Assembly (NCBI GenBank): GCA_900546925.1
Contig: UREV01000015.1
Coordinates: forward strand, 1-60,552
Reading direction: 5' to 3'
Length of the DNA stretch: 60,552 nucleotides
Source of the DNA: an uncultured Bacteroides sp.
Lineage (GTDB): Bacteria; Bacteroidota; Bacteroidia; Bacteroidales; UBA932
A model generated the notes under the pieces. It saw only the letters and a program-made list of their open reading frames with translations, did no database searches and had not been told where the DNA came from. Below are positions 8,049-15,050 of the stretch, in pieces; position 1 is the first letter of the stretch, and each line of letters opens with the position of its first letter. A program made the translations under genes and the position numbers.

Positions 8049-10190
8049 CTACAGTATTTCAAACGATTGGTAATATTCGGTTTTACACATGTCCGGCAAC
8101 AACCCTTTTTCATTGTCATATCCTTTGTTCGGAACAATAAACGGACGTGTCCCCTTGTCAAGCTGCTCAAGTTTTCTATGCGCCATGGAATGATAGCTCA
8201 CAGGAATCTCCATTTCAATTCTCTCCAAGCCATTGGCTGACAGATATCTCTCTTTATCTTCCTCAGTAATGCAGACAGCAGAGTTGATATCAAGCGCCTC
8301 GAGCAGAGCCGATTTAGGATAATGACAAAGCTCCGTCAGAAGCCAATTTCCATTTGAGAATGCAACTCCGGTATAATCAATATTATGAAAATCAATGTCA
8401 GGGTAAACCTTATCTATCATTTCCTGAACACGACATTCCTCCATAATTTCACCATTATTCGGCAAAACATCGAAAGTAGTTTTCAGGACATCCAGGCTAT
8501 ATGGAAGAGCATCATTTTCATCCTCAGAAGGAGCAACGACATATATCGGCTTGTAATGTCCTATAGTCTCTCTCGTACGCTTCCGGTTGATTCGTCCAAA
8601 ACGTTGGGTCAGGGCATCAATAGGAGCACACTCCGTAATCATCACATCGAAACTGATGTCAAGACTTACCTCCACCACCTGGGTTGAGACAACGATACAT
8701 GGGACATTTTCCAGTTTGTTGAAATCTTCACGCAAATCCGTTTCCAATCTTGCCCTGTCCATTCGCTTGAATCTGCTGTGCACAAGCATCTTTCTCACCT
8801 CAGGATACAAGTCTTCTATCGTCTGATACAGCTTTTGGGCTCTTTTTACCTGATTACATACAATGAGAAGTTTAGAATTCCGTTCCACAGCTGAAGCTAT
8901 TACATCATAAGCCTCCTCAATGCTATTAAGTTTATATATCTTATGCCGATTGAATGTTTGGAGGGTCTGGTCACCAAGCTTAACCTCATAGACGGCTTCC
9001 GGTCCGCCCAACAGTTCCAATATCTTTTCATACAGAACAGTCGGCATAGTTGCAGTACCGACATGTATCCGGCAATCCAAAGCGACAAGAATCTCTATAA
9101 TGCGAAGGACAATCGACTGCATGACATCTGAATAAGTATGTATCTCATCAAGAATCACATCGCAACCGCGCAAATCCATAGCCATAGCCTCATATCCTTT
9201 GATGCCAAAGACAATTGACGCCATTTGATGCGGAGTCAGCACCTTTACGGATGCACCGACATGGCGCTGCATGATGCTCTCCTCCACTTTATTGTCTTCC
9301 ACTTTCAGATTAGAGGCTGCATGGAGTAGGTAGACCTGCGCATCCGTATCAGACAAGTCAGCCTTGATTCGGTCGTACATGGCATTGATAGATGCCTGAA
9401 AAGGCAATGTGTAGAAAACTCTTCCCTGGCAACGCCTCAGCAGGAAATCCGTTTTCCCCGCGCCAGTAGGTGCTGTTACCAATGTGTGTTTTTTTGCACT
9501 GTCGGCAGAAATCAATGACAGTGGATAGAGTTCATTCCTTCTGTCGTAAAAAGACAGATCCGGCTTGATGAACAGTTTGTCCAATGGCATTTCAAACTCG
9601 GTTTCCATCGCTGAGGCCATATGGTCAGCCGCCATCAGCAAGCCCCTCCATTCCGAGCACCCTTTGCTTTTATTTTCGCAATAATCAATGACATAGCCAT
9701 AGTTTTCCTCAGCCTCTTCCAGTGAGACCACATGCGTTTTCATTCCAAGGCTTTCAAGGATTTCCAATGCAATGTGGCTCCAATCTTCGAATCCGCGAGA
9801 ATGTTCCATAAAGCAGTCCGTATTGTCATTCAAATCTAAAATCCCCAATTCCCGCACATCCTTATACATAGATTTGTGATGAGCAACCACCATGTCAATG
9901 ACAGCATTCCGATGTTCCTCCGTTACCAAGGAGATAAAAAACAACGATGCTATTTCATGACGGAAATCGGCACCTGGTCTCTTACGATTCGGAGAAATTA
10001 TCGATTGCTGAAACAATGGACTTGTCTTACCTATGTCGTGCAGCAATGCTCCCTCTACCGCTATTTCCACATCAAGACACTGGTGATTAGCCACAACACG
10101 AGCTATATCAGCAACATTCTTAAGATGCTGATACAGACCGATGCGTCCGTTCTGCTCACTCTTGGCCAATATTTCCTGATGGATATTCAT
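8049..10190 (-). CDS. cas3: CRISPR-associated helicase-nuclease Cas3
   Basis: Cas3 is recruited by Cascade to target DNA, unwinds it and degrades one strand. The 713-residue protein carries both halves. An N-terminal HD nuclease domain (about 1-215) has the metal-binding motif LLHDIGKTSP and a later AHHKS histidine pair. A superfamily 2 helicase follows with Walker A TAPTGAGKT, motif II DEIH, the STQVVEVSLD motif V and the QRFGRINR motif VI. It is a complete single-chain Cas3. It starts 13 bases after cas5 and ends three bases before cas8. Placing cas3 between cas5 and cas8, not at the start of the effector genes, is typical of Pging-like operons. Confidence 0.96.
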   Translation of the reverse strand: MNIHQEILAKSEQNGRIGLYQHLKNVADIARVVANHQCLDVEIAVEGALLHDIGKTSPLFQQSIISPNRKRPGADFRHEIASLFFISLVTEEHRNAVIDMVVAHHKSMYKDVRELGILDLNDNTDCFMEHSRGFEDWSHIALEILESLGMKTHVVSLEEAEENYGYVIDYCENKSKGCSEWRGLLMAADHMASAMETEFEMPLDKLFIKPDLSFYDRRNELYPLSLISADSAKKHTLVTAPTGAGKTDFLLRRCQGRVFYTLPFQASINAMYDRIKADLSDTDAQVYLLHAASNLKVEDNKVEESIMQRHVGASVKVLTPHQMASIVFGIKGYEAMAMDLRGCDVILDEIHTYSDVMQSIVLRIIEILVALDCRIHVGTATMPTVLYEKILELLGGPEAVYEVKLGDQTLQTFNRHKIYKLNSIEEAYDVIASAVERNSKLLIVCNQVKRAQKLYQTIEDLYPEVRKMLVHSRFKRMDRARLETDLREDFNKLENVPCIVVSTQVVEVSLDISFDVMITECAPIDALTQRFGRINRKRTRETIGHYKPIYVVAPSEDENDALPYSLDVLKTTFDVLPNNGEIMEECRVQEMIDKVYPDIDFHNIDYTGVAFSNGNWLLTELCHYPKSALLEALDINSAVCITEEDKERYLSANGLERIEMEIPVSYHSMAHRKLEQLDKGTRPFIVPNKGYDNEKGLLPDMCKTEYYQSFEIL

Positions 10191-10203
10191 ATGGATTCGA
10201 CAA

Positions 10204-10758
10204 TTACAGCAAAGATTGCCCGTTAAACTCTATCCGCCCAAACATCGGACTATTGTCATCAAAGCGGTTATATCCAACAAGGAAAGACTGTTCAGAATCC
10301 CCAAATCGCAACTCGAATCCAGGCAATTGACTGAACTGGTCTTCTTCCAGCACAATGATTTCAGACTCCGGCAACAATATGTCCTCATTTCTACATACAC
10401 AGACATGCTGCTTAGAGGCGATGACAGCATCTTCCTCTTTCTCAAAGGCGAGAGACAAAACCGGGTGTAAGAGGACCGAACGCTTCAATATGGAACGTCC
10501 CCTGATGAATGTCCTGTTCTTATATTCCCAGCCCCTTGTCTGTGTCACTTCCTGCTGGGAATCCATCGAATCATACTTCAGCTTATGTCTGAGAATCTTA
10601 TGAATTCCTGAAATTCCCAGCAACTCAGGGAACAGTTTCTTTTCTATACCTTCTATAATGGAAGGCGTCAGAAACTGCTGGCTGAATGTTTCTCCATCGC
10701 GGACGGCAGTCCATGGTTTTATAAACCCGAACGGCCCCGTATATGTTACAACATACAT
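10204..10758 (-). CDS. cas5: Cascade subunit Cas5
   Basis: Cas5 caps the 5' handle of the crRNA in Cascade. The 184-residue protein opens with a typical Cas5 first strand, TGPFGFIKPWTAVRDGETF, followed by FLTPSIIEGIEKKLF, which corresponds to the Pro-rich helix start seen in the family. The middle (NRTFIRGRSILKRSVLLHPV) fits the ferredoxin-like core. It is shorter than many Cas5 proteins (about 220-250 residues) and matches the P. gingivalis-type Cas5p best. It sits 18 bases after cas6 and 13 bases before cas3. Confidence 0.87.
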   Translation of the reverse strand: MYVVTYTGPFGFIKPWTAVRDGETFSQQFLTPSIIEGIEKKLFPELLGISGIHKILRHKLKYDSMDSQQEVTQTRGWEYKNRTFIRGRSILKRSVLLHPVLSLAFEKEEDAVIASKQHVCVCRNEDILLPESEIIVLEEDQFSQLPGFELRFGDSEQSFLVGYNRFDDNSPMFGRIEFNGQSLL

Positions 10759-10776
10759 GATAATGCTCTTTCTTTG

Positions 10777-11439
10777 TTAATAAATAGCTCCAAACCCGAT
10801 ACCAGTACAATTTCCGATGCCTACGTGCCAGGCAAACAGTTTCGTCTCAGGTTTTGCCTTGATGACAACTGGGCAAAGACTTGCTTTGTTACCCACGCCC
10901 CTGTAACATATGAATTTGAATTTCTTCCTTTCATAAGACATGTCAAAACGTACATCCAAAGTATCGTCTTCAGGTAATCCCGCTTCTCTCATTTTAGCCG
11001 CCAGCGTTTCCTTCAGCAGCATGCCCGCCTGCTCATCATTGTAAGTAAATTGTTTGATGCTGCCGTCCTCCATTTTCCTTTTTATGAAAATAGGACTCGC
11101 ACAATAGAACAGCTCGCGATTTTCCAATGACGGAGTATCGTCAATGTCAATGCTTGTCACCGACATGCCGCAAAACATGAGAGGACTCTCCAAAATGGTC
11201 TTGATGACCTTTCGCATTGTTTCGTCATCGTAGAAGCTGAGAAACATTGTCGCACCTTCAGGAAAATCCAATGCGTCCGACACTTTCCTTCCACCCTGAA
11301 GCCACGAAAATGAATAAAGAGAAATCTTGTCATGAATCGAATTTTCTCCAATCCATTTATGAATAGTTCCTACCAACTTTTGCTGGTAGTTGAACGGGAC
11401 CAAGCTGGTATTTTTTGTCGTTGAAATATGAATTCTCAT
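10777..11439 (-). CDS. cas6: CRISPR RNA endonuclease Cas6
   Basis: Cas6 cleaves the repeat RNA to release crRNAs with an 8-nt 5' handle. The 220-residue protein has two predicted RAMP-like halves. An N-terminal segment, FNYQQKLVGTIHKWIG, contains a His that is a good candidate for the catalytic residue, and the C-terminus ends in the family's glycine-rich loop, GIGNCTGIGFGAIY. It is the first gene of the leftward cas operon. A possible AAGGAG lies about 45 bases upstream of the ATG, too far to be its own ribosome site. No clear -7 promoter box was found. Confidence 0.92.
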   Translation of the reverse strand: MRIHISTTKNTSLVPFNYQQKLVGTIHKWIGENSIHDKISLYSFSWLQGGRKVSDALDFPEGATMFLSFYDDETMRKVIKTILESPLMFCGMSVTSIDIDDTPSLENRELFYCASPIFIKRKMEDGSIKQFTYNDEQAGMLLKETLAAKMREAGLPEDDTLDVRFDMSYERKKFKFICYRGVGNKASLCPVVIKAKPETKLFAWHVGIGNCTGIGFGAIY

Positions 11440-11550
11440 TATATGGTTGATTGTTTTTCTAGTGTTGTAAATATCTCCTTTTTAGGATGGCTTTAGATTT
11501 GGCTACTAATATAACGTTTTTTTATCGTTATTGTGTATGTTAAGTTATGA

Positions 11551-11623
11551 ATTATTTCCGACAATCTGGCAGGATAAAACGTGGCCATTCTGCCGATAAT
11601 ACGTTATTACATATATTTGTCAG
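11551..11623 (+). repeat. Right flanking hairpin sequence of the CRISPR-cas locus
   Basis: This is the counterpart of 448-511: same orientation, 26 of 33 identical at the left end, then a stem GGCAG/CTGCC where the left copy has GACAGG/CCTGTC, then ATAAT, ATTA and TCAGG in the same order. Weaker relatives occur at 83-120 (sharing TAAAACGT) and 141-167 (GGCC-TTCT-CCG). Together they bracket the array and all cas genes. Confidence 0.5.
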
Positions 11624-11697
11624 GCATAAAACTGTTGGCAAATGAGTTTTGATCAACAGGATTTCACTGCGTTCCTGAAAGATAAAGGAGTATAATC

Positions 11698-11796
11698 ATG
11701 ATTGGATACCATTCTTCTACAGCAATAATCATCAGATGTGCCGTATGCGGAAATATTGGTATATACAAAGGTGACTTCTATTTGGTCCGGCCATAG
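11698..11796 (+). CDS. Possible 32-residue protein with a CxxC pair
   Basis: An ATG eight bases after AGGAG opens a 32-codon frame whose product contains RCAVCGNIG, a single CxxC. A 17-codon frame (11642-11695) ends two bases before it, and a TATATTTGT box lies at 11612-11620. That makes a plausible rightward mini-transcript between the cas promoter and the DUF5053 gene, running against both neighbours. It could equally be a remnant of a longer gene. I recognise no family and regard coding as unproven. Confidence 0.3.
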   Translation: MIGYHSSTAIIIRCAVCGNIGIYKGDFYLVRP

Positions 11797-11845
11797 TGAA
11801 CTGGTGTCGTCCAAAAAACATAGGAACATGTTACATTTGACTACT

Positions 11846-12235
11846 CTATAGCCGAATATTCATTAGAGATTTTGCAATATCGTTCAGTGCATGCTCGAGT
11901 GTCTTCTTTTCCTCCTCTGTGAACGCGGCTCTTTTCCCATTGACCTCGAGACCGTTAACTCTCTGGCATAGCCATGAACGTGACTTGCCGAAATATTTCT
12001 TGGCAATATATGACATTGAGATGGCGGGTAACACGCTCGCGAGTTTTTCTCTCACAATCATATCCTTCGCTTCTGTTATGGTTTCATCGATCTGCATAAT
12101 CATGACTTCTGCCACACCTTTCGGATCATTTAAGCACGCTGCGCTCATCTCTGCGCTAACTAACTCTCGTTCGCTTTCGGTCTTCGCGTTGACGAACTTG
12201 CTCTTCAGTTCGTCCATATAAGATTTGTCAATCAT
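11846..12235 (-). CDS. DUF5053 family protein
   Basis: This 129-residue, charged, mainly helical protein has no signal peptide or membrane segment. The C-terminal half, with SYIAKKYFGKSRSWLCQRVNG followed by GKRAAFTEEE, matches my memory of DUF5053, a Bacteroidota family of unknown function. The SYIAKKYFGKS-SWLCQRV stretch could be read as a helix-turn-helix that places the protein on DNA, but that is inference. Such genes are common near mobile and defence genes in Bacteroides. It lies 84 bases downstream of the TOPRIM-like gene on the same strand and could share its transcript, perhaps as a regulator of the defence pair. Confidence 0.7.
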   Translation of the reverse strand: MIDKSYMDELKSKFVNAKTESERELVSAEMSAACLNDPKGVAEVMIMQIDETITEAKDMIVREKLASVLPAISMSYIAKKYFGKSRSWLCQRVNGLEVNGKRAAFTEEEKKTLEHALNDIAKSLMNIRL

Positions 12236-12318
12236 ATTCTTTGAGTTTTTATTCTCACCTTGCGGGTGGAAGTTGGTTGCGTATTGTTATTAAGGTTAAA
12301 AAGAGTTTATTTCGAGAG

Positions 12319-13080
12319 TTACTTAAAATACTCGAATAAGAAAATCGGAAAAGAATTTAGTATCGCAACACTGTTATTAGTATTGATATATAGCAGGAGT
12401 TGTTTTTCGAATATCGACAACTGATTGATGTCTAACTTATTTGTTGGCAAACTATTCTTTCCTGTTATAAGCAGGTTTGCCTTGCAGACATTCATGTGCT
12501 TCAGATACTGCCAGTTGTCTTTTATCTTTATATACTTTTCCTTAGTCGGGGTTTCACCATCTTTAAATAATATGTGGTCGAGGTTGTTGTATGCTGAAAA
12601 AACTCGTGACAGGCGTTTGAAGTCCCGGCATTGTTCTCTACTCACAACATAGTGAATATAATCTGGATCGGGAAGTTCCTTGGTGTAACTGATGGACTCA
12701 ATCATCGGATAATTGATGTAGAGTTTACCATTCTCCGTTTCGTCAGAGAATAATGTCAACATCTTTTCTACTCTATGATTGATTTCTTCAAGCGGAAGCT
12801 GAGAGTTTTGGAAGTCATAATCGAAGAAGAGGAAAACTTCGGAAATATCTGAACTTCTGACACCATTCAGTGTTGAGTCTCCTCTTGTCGCGAGACGTTC
12901 GCGCATGATAGATACAAGGTCTCCAGCGCCATCATATGCCATCAATTCACTATAAAAGTCATATATGTTGTTTCCGAAAGAGCAAATGATGTTGTCATTT
13001 TTCTTTGGGAAATATAGCCTTTCCAATGTCCTATATAGGCGAGGTTCACGTTCATCGCCTTCAAATACAAATAGAATCAT
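12319..13080 (-). CDS. TOPRIM-like protein, putative defence effector
   Basis: This 253-residue protein is probably the nuclease partner of the ATPase upstream. The N-terminus LFVFEGDEREPRLYRTL has the glutamate-containing opening of TOPRIM and RloB-like proteins, and FLFFDYD (about residue 85) supplies the DxD acidic pair. The rest is helical with no known domain. The start codon overlaps the ATPase stop as ATGA, so the two are translationally coupled. The arrangement resembles AbiLi/AbiLii (RloB) and PARIS AriA/AriB (DUF4435), in which an AAA15 ATPase senses phage and the TOPRIM protein acts on nucleic acid. Which family it belongs to cannot be settled by eye. The CRISPR locus next door supports a defence role. 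Confidence 0.65.
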   Translation of the reverse strand: MILFVFEGDEREPRLYRTLERLYFPKKNDNIICSFGNNIYDFYSELMAYDGAGDLVSIMRERLATRGDSTLNGVRSSDISEVFLFFDYDFQNSQLPLEEINHRVEKMLTLFSDETENGKLYINYPMIESISYTKELPDPDYIHYVVSREQCRDFKRLSRVFSAYNNLDHILFKDGETPTKEKYIKIKDNWQYLKHMNVCKANLLITGKNSLPTNKLDINQLSIFEKQLLLYINTNNSVAILNSFPIFLFEYFK

Positions 13081-14183
13081 AAGCCAAATGTTCCGCCTCT
13101 ATATAGTTTTTCTAGATTATGCGCAAAACGAAGTTCCTTGTCAGTCATGTCACATATGGCCTTGATTTCGTTGTCTTTAAGGATAAAGAAACAGTCTGGA
13201 CGAAGCAAGTCATTCGAAAGAAGGAAAGTGTCGTGAGTCGTTACAAACACCTGATTTCTTCCTTCGAACAATCGTTTACAAATCTTGTATGAAAGTTCAT
13301 GGTGGTAGAAGGCATCGAATTCGTCGATAAAGACGAAAGACGCGTTGCTCATCTCCTTTAGCCAATAATACTGTAATTCCAGATTTCTAGTGCCTGTGGA
13401 AGCGACCCACTGGAAAGGGATTCTTACGCCTTCCATTATGCAGAATAGAGTGTTGTCTCCCTGCGTATTAGCTGCAAATACATACTTCTGTCCGCTTACC
13501 TCTTGCAGATAAGCGGCGAAGTCGTTCGCGAGGTTGTTTTTGATTATATATTCTTCAACATTGCTTCCTCCTTCCTTCAAACCGATGAATTCACGATAAT
13601 CGAGACTCCGGAAGAATAACATGTTTTCTACGAAATCACGAAGTCGTAGCAAAGCATGTCCTTTTGGAAGGGGAACGGAACTTAACAGGTAATTGACGAT
13701 AGAGATGTTATTTGCGCTCTCTTCAAGATTTTGTTTGGCCGTCGCTGTTAAACCGAACTCATCGGAAATTTTCAGTTTGTTTTTGTCCTTGACAAGTACC
13801 TCTTTGTCGTCAATAATCAGTTTTTCGCTAATAATATCACCCTTGAGTTCTGATGCTATTTTACTATAGCTATACGACACTGTATGCCCATCGAATGCAA
13901 ATGAGTAATCGAAATCAACAGGCTCGTTGATGCTTGATGCGCAGGCATAATTCAAATAGTAATCTGGTTTTTTCCACTTGTGTGAGAGGTGATTGGCGAT
14001 GTCGAATATTGCCAATCCAAGATTAGACTTGCCAGCCCCGTTCGGTCCATAAATAATACCATTTTTCACAATCCCCTCGCGGATAGCGTCATTATTGAAT
14101 GAATAATTACTAGGATGCGACAAATCCCATTCGATGCGTTTGCTGAATCCTCTATAATTCTTGACAGCAAATTTTGTTAACAT
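13077..14183 (-). CDS. AAA15-family ATPase, putative phage-defence sensor
   Basis: A 368-residue ABC/SMC-like ATPase of the AAA15/OLD-type group. It begins MLTKFAVKNYRGF, the usual first strand of RecF-like ATPases. It then shows Walker A YGPNGAGKSNL (about 45-55), an ABC-signature-like STGTRNLELQ (about 260), Walker B FVFIDEFDAF with the catalytic Glu, and a switch histidine in TTHDTFLLS. There is no C-terminal TOPRIM domain; instead the next gene, overlapping by four bases, supplies one. It is therefore the ATPase half of a two-gene system, like AbiLi or AriA. A TATCTTTGT promoter box lies about 30 bases upstream. Confidence 0.8.
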   Translation of the reverse strand: MLTKFAVKNYRGFSKRIEWDLSHPSNYSFNNDAIREGIVKNGIIYGPNGAGKSNLGLAIFDIANHLSHKWKKPDYYLNYACASSINEPVDFDYSFAFDGHTVSYSYSKIASELKGDIISEKLIIDDKEVLVKDKNKLKISDEFGLTATAKQNLEESANNISIVNYLLSSVPLPKGHALLRLRDFVENMLFFRSLDYREFIGLKEGGSNVEEYIIKNNLANDFAAYLQEVSGQKYVFAANTQGDNTLFCIMEGVRIPFQWVASTGTRNLELQYYWLKEMSNASFVFIDEFDAFYHHELSYKICKRLFEGRNQVFVTTHDTFLLSNDLLRPDCFFILKDNEIKAICDMTDKELRFAHNLEKLYRGGTFGL

Positions 14184-14212
14184 GGCCGTACTTTTTGGTG
14201 AATATTATGCGT

Positions 14213-14221
14213 ACAAAGATA
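14213..14221 (-). promoter_or_regulatory. -7 promoter box of the ATPase gene
   Basis: On the minus strand this reads TATCTTTGT, fitting the Bacteroidota TAnnTTTG consensus, 29 bases before the ATG at 14183. It would drive the ATPase-TOPRIM pair and possibly DUF5053. Confidence 0.55.
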
Positions 14222-14300
14222 CTGAAAAATATTACATCCGTAAAAAAATTACGGCAAATATCAACTACTCCAAAAAATTCAGCACGCTCCGCACCCAACA

Positions 14301-14545
14301 TCACCCCTTCCTCAGCGCCACCCCCGGAGCGCACACCGACCCCCTGGTGATCAGCCGTGGCGCCAGCTCCAGTTGTGTGCTGCAACGCCTGCCGGACGAG
14401 ATGCTCTCGAAAAGCAGTTTTGTCGCCAGCTTACCCATCTCTTCTGTCGGCTGTCCGATTCGGGTCAATGCCGGTGTCATGTAGTCCATGTACAGGTTGT
14501 TGTCGAATCCTATTAACGAAATATCCTCGGGGATTCTTAGCCCGG
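14301..14545 (-). pseudogene. C-terminal remnant of a LacI-family regulator
   Basis: About 80 codons in one frame encode the end of a LacI/PurR-type repressor: RIPEDISLIGFDNN, then MTPALTRIGQPTEEMGKLA, then a RLITRGSV-type final strand, exactly the order in the effector-binding domain of this family. The DNA-binding domain and the first two thirds are missing. The homology stops at about 14545, where a copy of the dispersed palindromic repeat (14543-14609) begins. It is a dead fragment with no start. Its intact form would probably have controlled a sugar locus, which fits the alpha-galactosidase downstream. Confidence 0.85.
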
Positions 14546-14609
14546 CCTCGTCCGCTCAGGTGTTTCGCAATTCGCGTCCTGAGTTCCGCCTCCCGGCGCT
14601 TGCGTGGCG
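14543..14609 (+). repeat. Dispersed palindromic repeat, copy 2
   Basis: It has the same core and orientation as copy 1 (CGCTCAGGTG, GCAATTCGCG, TGAGTTCCGCC, CTTGCGTGGCG). The left outer arm is lost: the repeat abuts the broken LacI reading frame. Confidence 0.7.
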
Positions 14610-14645
14610 TGGATGGTGTCTCGGTGGGTATTGGCAGAGTTGAGA

Positions 14646-14732
14646 ATTTGGTGTAAAAAAGTGCCCATTTTTACACCAAATGTTCAAATTTTGTTATTTG
14701 GTGATGCGGAAACGTTTTAAGTTACACCAAAT
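14646..14732. repeat. Two successive inverted pairs of ATTTGGTG motifs
   Basis: ATTTGGTGTAAAAA (14646-14659) is a perfect inverted repeat of 14668-14681 with an 8-base loop. A second, shorter pair follows, ATTTGGTG (14696-14703) and CACCAAAT (14725-14732). Four half-sites of one motif in 87 bp suggest either a multi-site operator or paired hairpins. No intact gene is served by it; the nearest are remnants. Confidence 0.7.
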
Positions 14733-14758
14733 TTACCCTCGCAAGTCAAATCGGCAGA

Positions 14759-14837
14759 CAAGGCAGCGTCAGGAGTTCGGACTCGTCCGCTCAGGTGCTT
14801 CGCAATTCGCGTTTTGAGTTCCGACCACTGGCGGCGC
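14759..14837 (+). repeat. Dispersed palindromic repeat, copy 3
   Basis: It is in the same orientation as copies 1 and 2 and shares the left edge CAAGGCAGCGTCAG with copy 1. Its right edge runs straight into the plus-strand coding remnant at 14818-14937. With copy 2 it forms a direct pair about 216 bp apart. Confidence 0.7.
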
Positions 14838-14937
14838 TACTGGTGAGAATCCCAGAGGAGCGTCACTGACCACGCTTTCCATATCTGCAAATCCGAATAT
14901 TACTCAGAATTTCGGTTATGCCGGTGCTGAGGAATAG
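14818..14937 (+). pseudogene. C-terminal remnant of an unidentified gene
   Basis: An open frame of about 39 codons ends in TAG at 14935-14937. Its product ends TLSISANPNITQNFGYAGAEE, which reads like the tail of a real, probably exported, protein. The frame has no start, comes out of dispersed repeat copy 3, and is followed 22 bases later by a strong terminator (14960-15005), as the end of a real transcription unit would be. I do not recognise the family. The call rests on protein-like composition plus the terminator and is tentative. Confidence 0.45.
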
Positions 14938-14959
14938 TTTTAACCTTATATATAATTAG

Positions 14960-15005
14960 CATTCTGCCGGGTCTGTAAAAAATACAGGTCCGGCAGAATG
15001 TTTTT
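14960..15005 (+). terminator. Strong intrinsic terminator
   Basis: An 11-bp perfect stem (CATTCTGCCGG, 14960-14970; CCGGCAGAATG, 14990-15000) with an inner CTGT/ACAG extension is followed by TTTTT. It ends the unit whose last fragment is 14818-14937 and insulates the alpha-galactosidase gene. Confidence 0.85.
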
Positions 15006-15050
15006 CGGCGGAAATTGCTAAATTTACGAAATGAAAAACTACTGTTTCAA

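Larger units (their letters stand above)
11440..11845. other. Gap upstream of cas6 with a hairpin and tiny open frames
   Basis: The leftward cas promoter should lie at the left edge of this gap. The right flanking hairpin sequence occupies 11551-11623 and contains a rightward -7-like box, TATATTTGT (11612-11620). After it come two tiny rightward frames, 11642-11695 (17 residues) and 11698-11796 (32 residues). Nothing else is recognised. Confidence 0.5.
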
